Positions 16,861-25,116 of a stretch of DNA of 64,000 nt are shown piece after piece. A program made the translations under genes and the position numbers. Every line of letters begins with the position of its first letter. The first letter of the stretch is position 1. This DNA comes from Paenibacillus piri (GTDB taxonomy: Bacteria; Bacillota; Bacilli; Paenibacillales; NBRC-103111): positions 124,001 to 188,000 of the forward strand of contig NZ_SMRT01000009.1 of NCBI RefSeq assembly GCF_004354045.1. Reading direction: 5' to 3'. The notes beneath the pieces are model-generated. The model did not search any database. It saw only the letters and a list, made by a program, of their open reading frames with translations, and had not been told where the DNA came from.

Positions 16861-18450
16861 TTGAAAAACTTCAACGAATTCGGCTTGGAACCAAAAGTGC
16901 TGCGTGCCATTACGGAAATGGGTTTTGAGGAATCGACACCGATTCAGGAAAAAGCGATCCCGATTGCCATGGAGAACAGCGACTTAATCGGTCAAGCCCA
17001 GACAGGAACCGGCAAAACGGCTGCGTTCGGCATTCCGCTGGTAAATAAAATCGACGTGAGAGAAGAAAAAATCGTCGCCCTGGTGATGTGCCCGACCCGC
17101 GAGCTGGCCATTCAGGTAGCGGAAGAGATCGAAAAGCTGGGCCGGTTCAAAGGCATCCGCTCTTTGCCGATTTACGGAGGACAAGACATCGTCAAGCAAA
17201 TCCGTTCCTTGAAAAAGAGACCGCAAATCATTATCGGAACGCCGGGACGCCTGCTCGACCATATTAACCGCAAAACGATCAAGCTGGACGATGTACAGAC
17301 GGTTATTTTGGACGAAGCGGATGAAATGCTCGATATGGGCTTCATGGAAGATATCCAATCGATTTTGAAGCTCGTTCCTTCGGAACGCCAAACCATGCTG
17401 TTCTCGGCTACGATGCCGCTTAATATTCAAAAGCTAGCCCAGCAGTTTTTGCGCAACCCCGAGCATGTATCCGTCATTCCGAAGCAAATGAGCGCACCGC
17501 TGATCGAGCAATCTTACATCGAGCTGCAGGAAAGACAAAAATTCGAAGCGCTGTGCCGTTTGATCGACATGGAATCGCCGGAATTGGCTATTATTTTCGG
17601 CCGCACGAAGCGCCGGGTTGACGAATTGGCGGAAGCCTTGCAAAAACGCGGATATACCGCCGAAGGTTTGCATGGCGACCTGTCGCAAAATCAACGCGAC
17701 AACGTGATGCGCAAATTCCGCGACGGCAGCATCGACGTGCTGGTCGCTACGGATGTGGCGGCACGCGGTCTGGACGTTTCGGGCGTTACGCATGTTATTA
17801 ATTTCGACCTGCCGCAGGATCCCGAAAGCTATGTTCACCGGATCGGCCGTACAGGCCGTGCGGGCAAGGAAGGCGCAGCATATACATTCGTGACGCCGCG
17901 GGAAATCGATCACTTGAATTTCATCGAACGTCTGACGCGTCATAAAATTACGAAAAGACCGATTCCAAGCATGGCGGAAGCGATCGAAGGCAAGCAGAAG
18001 GTTACGGCAGAACGGATTCTGGCCGTCCTGGATAAAGACGATCATAACGAATATAAAGGCTTGGCGATCCAGCTGCTGGAGCAGCATGACTCCGTTCATC
18101 TGCTTGCTTCGGCGCTGAAGCTGCTGACCGGCGACAAGAAAGACGTCACGATCGAGCTGACGCCGGAAGAACCGCTGCGCGCCAAGAAGAGAAGAAACGA
18201 CGTGCGCAGCTCGGGACGCAAACCGTCGGGCGCTTACGGAACGGCAGCCGGCGCTCGCCGCGGCGACAGACCGTATGACCGTACCGGCGGCTCGAGACCT
18301 CCGCGCAGAGACGGAGGCGGGGGAAGAGACTACGGCTCCCGCGACAACCGCGGAGGCGGACGAGGCGATAGCCGCGATTATGGCCGGGACCGCGGATTTA
18401 ACCGCTCGACTTCATCTTCCCGTTCCAACGAAGAGCTTGTAAAAAATTAA
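16861..18450 (+). CDS. cshA: DEAD-box ATP-dependent RNA helicase CshA
   Basis: A 529-residue RNA helicase acting in ribosome assembly, mRNA decay and cold adaptation. Motifs are in order: Q motif FNEFGLEPKVLRAITEMGF, Walker A AQTGTGKTAA, PTRELA, GTPGRL, VILDEADEM (the DEAD box), SAT, the RecA-like second domain with RGLDV, and HRIGRTGRAGKEG. After residue 430 there is a basic, Gly/Arg-rich tail (RRDGGGGRDYGSRDNRGGG) typical of CshA-type RNA binding. The start is TTG 16861, with AAAGGAG 11 bases upstream, because the Q motif begins immediately. It is monocistronic with its own promoter and terminator. Confidence 0.96.
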   Translation: MKNFNEFGLEPKVLRAITEMGFEESTPIQEKAIPIAMENSDLIGQAQTGTGKTAAFGIPLVNKIDVREEKIVALVMCPTRELAIQVAEEIEKLGRFKGIRSLPIYGGQDIVKQIRSLKKRPQIIIGTPGRLLDHINRKTIKLDDVQTVILDEADEMLDMGFMEDIQSILKLVPSERQTMLFSATMPLNIQKLAQQFLRNPEHVSVIPKQMSAPLIEQSYIELQERQKFEALCRLIDMESPELAIIFGRTKRRVDELAEALQKRGYTAEGLHGDLSQNQRDNVMRKFRDGSIDVLVATDVAARGLDVSGVTHVINFDLPQDPESYVHRIGRTGRAGKEGAAYTFVTPREIDHLNFIERLTRHKITKRPIPSMAEAIEGKQKVTAERILAVLDKDDHNEYKGLAIQLLEQHDSVHLLASALKLLTGDKKDVTIELTPEEPLRAKKRRNDVRSSGRKPSGAYGTAAGARRGDRPYDRTGGSRPPRRDGGGGRDYGSRDNRGGGRGDSRDYGRDRGFNRSTSSSRSNEELVKN

Positions 18451-18453
18451 CAA

Positions 18454-18490
18454 TAAAAGGTGAAGCTAAAGCCAGCTTCACCTTTTCTTT
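18454..18490 (+). terminator. Terminator after cshA
   Basis: AAAAGGTGAAGCT and AGCTTCACCTTTT form a perfect 13-bp stem with a six-base loop, followed by CTTTTCC. It begins a few bases after the stop codon. Confidence 0.92.
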
Positions 18491-18542
18491 TCCGCCTGCA
18501 GCGTTTCCTGGAACTATTACAAATTGGTCCGAATGTGGTTAG

Positions 18543-18572
18543 AATACCGCTCCATACATGGGGCGGTATCCT
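18543..18572 (+). other. Isolated hairpin upstream of the DUF624 gene
   Basis: ATACCGCTCC and GGGGCGGTAT form a ten-pair stem (one wobble) around a six-base loop in the leader region of the gene at 18735. No T-run follows directly, so it is not a plain terminator; role unknown. A TATAAT lies later at 18661-18666. Confidence 0.4.
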
Positions 18573-18734
18573 TCGTGATTTGTTTTTCCGGGTGGGTCCC
18601 TGTGTCCTATTCTATAACTGCTGCATGCATAGACGTCTACCTAGATCGTCCAAAATAAGTTATAATAGTCTCTATAAAGTGAGTTTGCGTTATTGTAACA
18701 AACACGGTTGGGATTTCATAAGGAGGGTATTGTA

Positions 18735-19577
18735 TTGGAGTTTAGAGGGATTATGGGTGGCTTTTACCGTATATCGGAATGGATCATGCGGCTTTCGGTT
18801 ATTAATGTATTGTGGGTGATCTGTGCGCTGCCCTTCTTCTTCATCGGTTTGATGCTGCTGCAGGCGGAGTCCGTCGATCAATTGCTGTCGACCGTCATCC
18901 TGCTTGCCATCGTATCGCCGTTCACCCTGTTTCCGTCAACGGCCGCCATGTTTTCGGTGGCTCGCAAATGGTTGACAGGCGAAGAAGATGCACCGCTGTT
19001 CAAAACTTTTTTCCGCGGGTATAAAGAAAATTTCGTGCAAGCCATGCTGGGCGGGATTATTTATACGATCATCGGTGTTGTGCTGTATACCAACTTTAAA
19101 TATTATGGCAATCAGAGCGGTACGCTGGGCGTTTTGCGATTTCTTGTGTTGACGCTTACAGTGCTGATTTCCGTCTCGTTTTTCCATTTTTTCTCGATTT
19201 TGTCCCATCTTCATATGAAATTGTTTCAAATTGTTAAAAATGCGGTGCTGATTTCAATCGGGCATCCGGTCCGCTCGATTTCGATGATCATTTGCAACGG
19301 GTTTATTTTATACATCAGCTTTTCGACCTTTACGTTTTTAATTCCGTTTTTTATGGGCAGCCTGATCGCGGTTACGTCGTTTTGGCATTTCAACCATATT
19401 TTTGGCAAGCTTCAAATGAAGCAGCAGGAGATGGCGGAGAAGGAAGCGGAGCAGCATGGCGACAATGGCGAGGAACCGAAGCAGCTTGAATCGGCCGAAG
19501 GGCATGCGGAGTCGGACAAGCCGCCTGCGGATAAGGCAGTCCCAGGCGCATCAAACGGGGATCGCCGGGAATACTAA
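18735..19577 (+). CDS. DUF624 (YesL-like) membrane protein
   Basis: A 280-residue protein with five or six membrane helices (for example VINVLWVICALPFFFIGLML) and the family's N-terminal pattern of a short cytosolic helix, here FYRISEWIMRLSVINVLWV. YesL-type proteins often lie next to carbohydrate ABC transporters, but none is adjacent here. The last 55 residues form a hydrophilic, acidic, low-complexity tail (QQEMAEKEAEQHGDNGEE), probably a cytoplasmic disordered extension not usual for the family. TTG 18735 has AAGGAGG eight bases upstream. Function unknown. Confidence 0.8.
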   Translation: MEFRGIMGGFYRISEWIMRLSVINVLWVICALPFFFIGLMLLQAESVDQLLSTVILLAIVSPFTLFPSTAAMFSVARKWLTGEEDAPLFKTFFRGYKENFVQAMLGGIIYTIIGVVLYTNFKYYGNQSGTLGVLRFLVLTLTVLISVSFFHFFSILSHLHMKLFQIVKNAVLISIGHPVRSISMIICNGFILYISFSTFTFLIPFFMGSLIAVTSFWHFNHIFGKLQMKQQEMAEKEAEQHGDNGEEPKQLESAEGHAESDKPPADKAVPGASNGDRREY

Positions 19578-19657
19578 AAGCGCAAACCCCTGTACGTATA
19601 TGAGCAGCGCCAAACGCTATATATAATGGAATCGGAGCGCAGAAAGCGGTGCTGAGG

Positions 19658-19686
19658 TTTACTTTCCCTATGGAAGGTCATATAAT
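19658..19686 (+). promoter_or_regulatory. Promoter of the 6S RNA gene
   Basis: TTTACT at 19658-19663 and TATAAT at 19681-19686 are exactly 17 bases apart. The predicted start, near 19692, coincides with the 5' closing stem of the 6S RNA. Confidence 0.65.
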
Positions 19687-19692
19687 GGGGTT

Positions 19693-19876
19693 ATAAATCC
19701 TGCGGTGTTCGTTTCGATTTTAAGTTGTTTTGAACCAATGACTGTTTCTTGGGAGACCTACATTGAATCGCGGCTGACATGCCCCCGAAAAGGGATCTCA
19801 AAACCGATTCTGCGGACACCCACCTGCGAGAGCGGGTTTGAAGCGCTAAATCGGACGGCATTTGCGGGTTTTTTTG
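19693..19876 (+). ncRNA. ssrS: 6S RNA
   Basis: A regulatory RNA of about 184 nt that binds the sigma-A RNA polymerase holoenzyme by mimicking an open promoter. The 5' arm TCCTGCGGTGTTCGT pairs with the 3' arm around GGACGGCATTTGCGGG. TTTTGAACC, which I associate with Bacillota 6S RNAs, sits at about 19728-19737. Short internal stems surround a central open region, and the 3' end is a run of T residues at 19868-19875. Length, arm sequences, a consensus promoter and lack of a credible ORF with a ribosome site support the call. It precedes the transaldolase gene by 80 bases. Confidence 0.8.
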
Positions 19877-19957
19877 TGCCATTTTATTCGTTCATATTCG
19901 ATCGGTCACAACATGGGGATAGCATGTATGCTGCATATTTTAGGAGGGTGAAGGAAT

Positions 19958-20614
19958 TTGAAACTGTTTATTGACACAGCCAACGTAGAAGAAATTCGCA
20001 AAGCGCATGATTTGGGAGTCATTGCAGGGGTAACGACGAACCCTTCGCTGATCGCTAAAGAAGGCAGAGATTTTTTCGAAACCGTCAAGGAAATCGTATC
20101 CATCGTCGGTAATTTGCCGATCAGTGCGGAAGTCATCAGTCTGGAATCGAAAGAAATGGTTGAGCAAGGCCGCAAGCTTGCCGCTCTTGGCGACAGCATC
20201 GTCGTGAAAGTACCGATGACCGAAGAAGGTTTGAAAGCTACGAAAATTTTCACGGCCGAAGGCATCAAAACGAACGTTACGCTCATTTTCAGCTCGCCTC
20301 AAGCGTTGCTGGCCGCCAGAGCGGGCGCGACCTACGTATCGCCTTTTATCGGCCGTCTGGACGATATCAATCAAGTCGGGATGAATCTGATTAAAGAAAT
20401 CAGTCAAATTTTCAAGGTACATAATATTAAGTCCGAAATCATTTCGGCCAGCGTACGCCATTCGTCGCATGTGATCGAAGCGGCGCTGCTTGGAGCCGAC
20501 ATTGCTACGGTTCCTTACAAGGTCATCCAGGGAATGGCCAAGCATCCTTTGACCGATGCCGGTATCGAGCGTTTCCTTGCAGACTGGGAAGGCGCGAAAC
20601 AAAACAATTTTTAA
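19958..20614 (+). CDS. fsa: Transaldolase / fructose-6-phosphate aldolase-like
   Basis: A 218-residue short-type transaldolase (TalC/FSA subfamily), a TIM-barrel Schiff-base aldolase acting in the non-oxidative pentose phosphate pathway or on fructose 6-phosphate. The N-terminus [20 protein letters not shown] and GVTTNPSL are diagnostic, and the Schiff-base lysine lies in [13 protein letters not shown]. Then come [19 protein letters not shown] and SPFIGRLDD. The length fits the short form (about 215). TTG 19958 has AGGAGG ten bases upstream. Residues that separate transaldolase from FSA activity cannot be decided by eye, so the symbol is provisional. Confidence 0.93.
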   Translation: MKLFIDTANVEEIRKAHDLGVIAGVTTNPSLIAKEGRDFFETVKEIVSIVGNLPISAEVISLESKEMVEQGRKLAALGDSIVVKVPMTEEGLKATKIFTAEGIKTNVTLIFSSPQALLAARAGATYVSPFIGRLDDINQVGMNLIKEISQIFKVHNIKSEIISASVRHSSHVIEAALLGADIATVPYKVIQGMAKHPLTDAGIERFLADWEGAKQNNF

Positions 20615-20630
20615 TAGGAAATCGGATATA

Positions 20631-20666
20631 GGGAGGCTGGTCTATTGCGGACCGGCCTCCCTTTTT
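20631..20666 (+). terminator. Terminator after the transaldolase gene
   Basis: GGGAGGCTGGTC pairs with GACCGGCCTCCC (one wobble) around a short loop, followed by TTTTT. Confidence 0.92.
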
Positions 20667-20764
20667 GCCAGCCAGGAAGCGCAAAGAAGCCCCTCCGCTC
20701 CTGACGGAAGCGAAAGAGCTGAGAAGTCTGCTTTCACGCGTTGCACTTTGTATCGCCGGACGGG

Positions 20765-22303
20765 TCATTCGGCCGTAGCCGATACCAGATCTGTCAGCTG
20801 GTGAAGCGTCGACTGCAAGGTCGGATACAGCGTGCGGAACAACGCATAGTATTGCTCGTAGCGGCGCTGCTGCTCCGGGTTAGGCTCAACCCGGTCGACC
20901 ACTTGAATCCATTGCTCGCACAGGCTGGCGATGTCCTGCTGTAGGACGCCGGAGGCGGCCATGACTGCAGCGCCGTATGCCGGGCCGTCGGTGGAGTTGA
21001 CGGTTACGACCGGGTAGCCGAATATATCCGCGATCATTTGCCTCCAGAACAAGCTGCGCGCGCCGCCGCCGTTGACCCGCAGCTCCGTTATTCGGATGCC
21101 GGAGGCTTTGATCAGCTCCATCGAATCGCGCAGGCCGAACGTGATGCCTTCGAGTACCGCGCGGGTCAGATGCGCCTTCGAGTGGCGCATGTTCAAGCCG
21201 ATGAAGCCGCCGCGCGCCTTAGGGTCGGGATGAGGGGTGCGTTCGCCGGTAAGATAAGGCATGAACAGCAGCCCCTCGCTGCCGAGCGGCGCCGTTGCCG
21301 CCAGCGCCGTCAAATATTCATATACATCGCGGCCTTCCGCTTCAGCCTGCTGAAGCTCCTCGAACGCGAAATGATTTTTCCACCACTGGAACGAGCCGCC
21401 GGCGGCCAGCATAACCCCCATCCGGTGCCATTTGCCTGGCACGCCGTGACAGAAGGAGTGCAGCCTGCACTCCGGATCCATTTGATACGTGTCGTCGTGG
21501 ACGAACACGACACCTGACGTGCCCAGGGCGACCGAGGCGATGCCCTGGCGCACGACGCCTACGCCGACCGCGCCGCAAGCTTGGTCGCCCCCTCCGGCGA
21601 CGACGGGGGTGCCTGCCGCCAGGCCGGTCAGCTCCGCCGCGGCCGGCTGCAAATGGCCGGCCACGTCATTGCTTTCAAAGAGCGGCGGCAGCCATCCGAG
21701 CGGAATGCCGAGCTGCCGCGCGACCTCCGGCGACCAGCGGCGGTTCTCCACATCGAGCAGCAGCGTGCCGCTGGCGTCCGCGACGTCCATGCCGAAGGCT
21801 CCGGTCAGCTGCAGCCGCACATAATCCTTCGGCAGCATCAAATGAGCCGTGCGCTCATAATGATGCGGCTCATGATTGCGCAGCCAGATTGCCTTCGGGG
21901 CGGTAAAGCCGGTAAGCGCTTTATTCCCGGTCAATCGTCCGAGCTCTTCCTTGCCGATCGTCCGTTCGATCCATTCGCATTCGGCGGCCGTACGCTGATC
22001 GCACCAAAGGAGCGCCGGCCGGACGACGTTCAATGCTTGATCGAGGAAGACCGAGCCGTGCATTTGCCCCGACAAGCCTATGCCGGCAATCTCCTCGCCT
22101 TTTACGGACGATTTGGCCAGCAGTGCCCGGATGCAATCCGCCGTACCCTTCCACCAATCCTCCGGATGCTGCTCCGCCCAACCGGGCTGCGGTTGAAGAA
22201 GCGGATATTCGACGCTGTGGCTTGCCTTGACGCCGCCCTGACTGTCGACCAAAATACATTTAACCGCCGATGTCCCCAAATCGATTCCTAAAAAATAGGC
22301 CAT
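20765..22303 (-). CDS. xylB: Xylulokinase
   Basis: A 512-residue FGGY-family sugar kinase that phosphorylates D-xylulose to xylulose 5-phosphate. The N-terminal ATPase motif YFLGIDLGTSAVKCIL is intact. SGQMHGSVFLD with the WCDQRT loop and the catalytic-base region GLAAGTPVVAGGGDQACGA follow, and the C-terminal motif is RVNGGGARSLFWRQMIADI. ATG 22303 is preferred, with TTGGAG about 11 bases upstream. It is isolated: no xylA, xylR or xylose transporter is next to it. A XylR-like inverted repeat lies just upstream. Its product could feed the nearby transaldolase step, but that is inference. Confidence 0.93.
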   Translation of the reverse strand: MAYFLGIDLGTSAVKCILVDSQGGVKASHSVEYPLLQPQPGWAEQHPEDWWKGTADCIRALLAKSSVKGEEIAGIGLSGQMHGSVFLDQALNVVRPALLWCDQRTAAECEWIERTIGKEELGRLTGNKALTGFTAPKAIWLRNHEPHHYERTAHLMLPKDYVRLQLTGAFGMDVADASGTLLLDVENRRWSPEVARQLGIPLGWLPPLFESNDVAGHLQPAAAELTGLAAGTPVVAGGGDQACGAVGVGVVRQGIASVALGTSGVVFVHDDTYQMDPECRLHSFCHGVPGKWHRMGVMLAAGGSFQWWKNHFAFEELQQAEAEGRDVYEYLTALAATAPLGSEGLLFMPYLTGERTPHPDPKARGGFIGLNMRHSKAHLTRAVLEGITFGLRDSMELIKASGIRITELRVNGGGARSLFWRQMIADIFGYPVVTVNSTDGPAYGAAVMAASGVLQQDIASLCEQWIQVVDRVEPNPEQQRRYEQYYALFRTLYPTLQSTLHQLTDLVSATAE

Positions 22304-22335
22304 TCCATTCACACTCCAACTATTGGTAGTCATAC

Positions 22336-22356
22336 TTTGTTTATTCGTTGAACAAA
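22336..22356 (-). promoter_or_regulatory. XylR-like operator upstream of xylB
   Basis: TTTGTT and AACAAA form an inverted repeat with a nine-base spacer, 33 bases upstream of the xylB start. This resembles the ROK-type XylR operator of Bacillota (GTTTGTTT...AAACAAAC). The match is by eye and no regulator gene is adjacent. The rest of 22357-22687 holds no gene I can support. Confidence 0.45.
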
Positions 22357-22687
22357 TTGCTCACTATATATATTCGGAGAAAACGGACAAATTCCTGCTG
22401 CCGTCCGGCATCTTTTCTGTCAGAAATCAATGGAACCGGCATTTTTCGGCAGCGGCTTCATTTTTTAGAAAAATGGGCAAAATGATATGGGGCGTCGCCA
22501 TACACGGATGACGGGTTTCAGCCGTCAGTCGAGTATCGGAGCAGAGGATTCATCACACAGCAGGTACGGGTTTACCTGTGTTTTAGACGACTTGCAATTG
22601 CTGTGCGAGCTTCACTTCCATTTGTCATGAAATTGTAACGAATCTTAATCTAATTAACATAATATTGTCTAAAATGTGAAATAACCC

Positions 22688-22716
22688 TTTATATGAAGCC
22701 CAATCAATGGTATGAT
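22688..22716 (+). promoter_or_regulatory. Extended -10 promoter for the 22772 gene
   Basis: TTTATA at 22688-22693 and TATGAT at 22711-22716 are 17 bases apart, with the extended -10 dinucleotide TG at 22708-22709. Confidence 0.5.
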
Positions 22717-22771
22717 TTAAACTAGTGTATACGGAAATAATTGTACTGTACTTCTATGAGGAGGGAAAGCT

Positions 22772-23161
22772 TTGTTAAAGCGCACCTTAATCGGCCTTGT
22801 TCGCAGCCACGAAACAACAGGTGAGAAAGCGAAAGACCCGGCATTGAAAACCCGGTATTATAAGCTTTCCATGGATGAGGTCTGGAATGAAGTGACCAAC
22901 ATGTTCAAAAAAATGAACGGCTATAAACTGCTTCATGAAGTAAGAAGCGTCGGTGAAATCGTTGTCGAGAAAAGAACGGTAACCGGCCGTACCCAGGACA
23001 TCACCTTAACCTTATTTGGCATTAATCCGCTTAAAACAGCAATCGACGTTTATTCGGCATCGCGGGGGTCATTAGGCGATATGGGCTCCAATTACCGGAC
23101 AATCCTGGAAATCTATAAACAATTGGATAAACGGTTGGCTGCCCACAAAATCGATGAGTGA
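22772..23161 (+). CDS. Cytosolic protein of unknown function (129 aa)
   Basis: A basic, soluble 129-residue protein with alternating beta and helix segments, for example SVGEIVVEKRTVTGRTQDITL, read here from about residue 59 (SVGEIVVEKR) onward. There is no signal peptide or membrane span. TTG 22772 has GAGGAGGG eight bases upstream and a good promoter. I recognise it only as a type found in Paenibacillus-like genomes as a hypothetical cytosolic protein; a distant likeness to DUF1499-type proteins is possible but not firm. It is followed by two strong hairpins rather than a simple terminator. Confidence 0.65.
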   Translation: MLKRTLIGLVRSHETTGEKAKDPALKTRYYKLSMDEVWNEVTNMFKKMNGYKLLHEVRSVGEIVVEKRTVTGRTQDITLTLFGINPLKTAIDVYSASRGSLGDMGSNYRTILEIYKQLDKRLAAHKIDE

Positions 23162-23186
23162 ACTCGTTCAGCTTTGCTGAACATTG

Positions 23187-23252
23187 GGGAATCAGATGGG
23201 GACTCTACCCCACCTGATTCAAGGCCCACCTTAGAGGTGGGGGGTCTTAACC
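23187..23252 (+). repeat. Two adjacent GC-rich hairpins, possible insertion-element end
   Basis: The first hairpin pairs GAATCAG with CTGATTC and TGGGG with CCCCA. The second pairs CCCACCT with AGGTGGG around TAG and is followed by a G-run and CTTAACCC. Neither has a T-run. The look is that of a transposon end of the IS200/IS605 (TnpB-type) group, but no transposase or tnpB is present, so it would be a remnant. It may equally be a 3' processing structure of the 22772 transcript. The remainder of 23253-23360 shows nothing else. Confidence 0.35.
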
Positions 23253-23364
23253 CGATAAAGTCGTAATCGAATAAATTACCTTTTACTTGCCGCCGTACTA
23301 CGATTCCACGAATTGGATGAAGGCGTATTCGTAATCACGCGGACCATCATAACGGGTCAATCGA

Positions 23365-23405
23365 CAAAAAAACAGCGGGGAAGCATCGCTTCTCCGCTGT
23401 TTTTA
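23365..23405. terminator. Bidirectional terminator before tpx end
   Basis: AAAACAGCGG and CCGCTGTTTT form the outer stem and GAAGC/GCTTC the inner stem; there is an A-run before and a T-run after, so it works on both strands. It lies 131 bases after the tpx stop. Confidence 0.85.
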
Positions 23406-23535
23406 TCATGCCGGACCGATTCAGACGGCGAACGGTACCGGAGCGATTTCTTGAAATATACAAGTCGGCGGAACGATTCCGCCTAACCGCTGCTTTTCAT
23501 CGAATTTCTAATGAAGACAGTAGTTCGGGCAGCAG

Positions 23536-24054
23536 TTATACGAGCTTCTTAACGGCTGCAACCGCATTCTCGTAGTTAGGATGCTCGGTCATTTCGCCCA
23601 AATACTCTACGTATTGAATCGTATCGTTGGCGTCGAGAACGAAGATGGATCTCATCAGCAGTTGAATTTCTTTGATCAATACGCCGTAGGCTTGACCAAA
23701 GCTGCGATCTTTATAATCGGATAATGTAACGACCTTGTCGATTCCGGCGGCGCCGCACCAGCGAGCTTGCGCAAAAGGCAGGTCCACGCTGATTGTCAGC
23801 ACGACAACGTTATCGCCAAGCTTGGCCGCTTCTTCGTTAAAACGGCGGGTTTGAGCGTCACATACGCCAGTGTCCAGGGAAGGAACGACGCTGATCAATT
23901 TGACTTTCCCGGCGTAGTCAGCCAAGGATGCTTGCTCCATCAAATTTTTGTTTACTTTGAAGTCGGGAGCTTTGTCGCCAGCTTTTAATTCCGGTCCGAT
24001 CAATGTAATCGGGTTGCCTTTAAGAGTTGCTACTCCTGTACGCTCTTGTGCCAT
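23536..24054 (-). CDS. tpx: Thiol peroxidase (Tpx)
   Basis: A 172-residue atypical two-cysteine peroxiredoxin that reduces lipid and other hydroperoxides with thioredoxin. The peroxidatic cysteine is in [19 protein letters not shown] and the resolving cysteine in [14 protein letters not shown], the classic Tpx arrangement. Family length is about 167-172. ATG 24054 has AAGGAGG nine bases upstream. It is divergent from a GltC-like LysR gene; the shared 109-bp intergenic region contains a partial Fur/PerR-like sequence. It has its own terminator downstream. Confidence 0.97.
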   Translation of the reverse strand: MAQERTGVATLKGNPITLIGPELKAGDKAPDFKVNKNLMEQASLADYAGKVKLISVVPSLDTGVCDAQTRRFNEEAAKLGDNVVVLTISVDLPFAQARWCGAAGIDKVVTLSDYKDRSFGQAYGVLIKEIQLLMRSIFVLDANDTIQYVEYLGEMTEHPNYENAVAAVKKLV

Positions 24055-24073
24055 TGTACATGGGCCTCCTTAT

Positions 24074-24095
24074 TTCTCATTGAGAATGATTGGTA
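24074..24095. promoter_or_regulatory. Weak Fur/PerR-like sequence between tpx and the LysR gene
   Basis: TGAGAATGATTGGTA matches the 7-1-7 Fur-family consensus at about ten of fourteen positions and lies within the tpx upstream region. Peroxide-responsive genes are often under PerR. The match is imperfect on the right half. Confidence 0.25.
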
Positions 24096-24163
24096 TTTCA
24101 CCAAGATTTATTATAAGCTTTTTAAAAGGAACTTGTCCAATCGGATTTGGAAGGAGAGACATC

Positions 24164-25054
24164 GTGGAATTAAGACAGCTGCAGTATTTTGTGAAGGTTG
24201 CCAAAAAACAGCATGTGACGCAGGCGGCGGAGGAGCTGCACGTTGCGCAATCGGCGGTGAGCCGGCAAATCCACCAGCTGGAGGAGGAGCTCGGGGTATC
24301 TTTATTTGTGCAAAAAGGACGAAATCTGCAGCTGACCTCCGTCGGCAAGCTGTTTCTGAGCCGGATGGAAACGATTCTGCTCGATCTCGAGCGGGCGGTT
24401 ACGGAGGTCCGCGAATTTCTTGATCCGGAAGCGGGAGAGATTCGTATCGGGTTTCCTCACAGTTTGGGGATTTACCTGCTTCCCACCGTTGTAGCCAGCT
24501 TCCGGAAATCGCATCCGAATGTGAAGTTCCGCCTGCGGCAGGGGACATACAACAGTCTGATCCGCGATGTGATGAAAGGCGAGATCGACCTTGCCTTCAT
24601 TTCTCCGTTTCCCGACAACCACGATCATGTGAGCGGTCATCTGCTGCTCCAAGAGGAGCTGTACGCGATCGTACCGCAGGGACATGAGCTTGCGGAGCAG
24701 GGAACGATCCGTCTGGAGCAGCTGAAGGATGACTCGTTCGTCATGTTCAGCGAAGAGTACTCGCTGCGCAGCATCGTCCTGGAAGCATGCGACAAGGCCG
24801 GATTTGTGCCGCAGATCGGCTTCGAAGGGGAGGAGACCGATACGATCCGCGGGCTCGTAGCCGCGGGTATGGGGGTCAGTCTGCTGCCGGAGATGGCATT
24901 GACGGAAATAAGCCAGCTGCAACCGGCAAAAGTCAGAGTGACCGATCCGAAAGTGACGCGCAGCATCGGGTTGATCCAGCGCGCGGGCGATCGGCTGCCG
25001 CCTGTCGCCGAGCGGTTTCAGAGCTACCTTGTTCACTTTTTTTCCGACACCTGA
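24164..25054 (+). CDS. LysR-family regulator, GltC-like
   Basis: A 296-residue transcription regulator. The winged-helix DNA-binding domain is at residues 1-60 (MELRQLQYFVKVAKKQHVTQ with the recognition helix AQSAVSRQIHQLEEEL). The effector domain contains DPEAGEIRIGFPHSLGIYLL and LPTVVASFRKSHPNVKF. These segments closely parallel B. subtilis GltC, activator of glutamate synthase. However, no gltAB is adjacent; the divergent neighbour is tpx. GTG 24164 has AAGGAGAG about seven bases upstream; the longer open frame upstream overlaps tpx. Whether it controls glutamate synthesis, tpx or something else is not shown. Confidence 0.88.
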   Translation: MELRQLQYFVKVAKKQHVTQAAEELHVAQSAVSRQIHQLEEELGVSLFVQKGRNLQLTSVGKLFLSRMETILLDLERAVTEVREFLDPEAGEIRIGFPHSLGIYLLPTVVASFRKSHPNVKFRLRQGTYNSLIRDVMKGEIDLAFISPFPDNHDHVSGHLLLQEELYAIVPQGHELAEQGTIRLEQLKDDSFVMFSEEYSLRSIVLEACDKAGFVPQIGFEGEETDTIRGLVAAGMGVSLLPEMALTEISQLQPAKVRVTDPKVTRSIGLIQRAGDRLPPVAERFQSYLVHFFSDT

Positions 25055-25062
25055 TTCCATAT

Positions 25063-25108
25063 AACAGCAAAGCCGCCAGTCCGGACAAGGACTGGCGGCT
25101 TTGCTGTT
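25063..25108. terminator. Long bidirectional terminator between convergent genes
   Basis: A perfect 20-bp stem (AACAGCAAAGCCGCCAGTCC and its complement) with a six-base loop lies between the LysR gene (+) and the YugP gene (-). Confidence 0.85.
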
Positions 25109-25116
25109 ATGCAGCG

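Noticed and set aside
24074-24095. Strong PerR box controlling tpx
   Set aside because: The right half does not match well; kept only as a low-confidence site.
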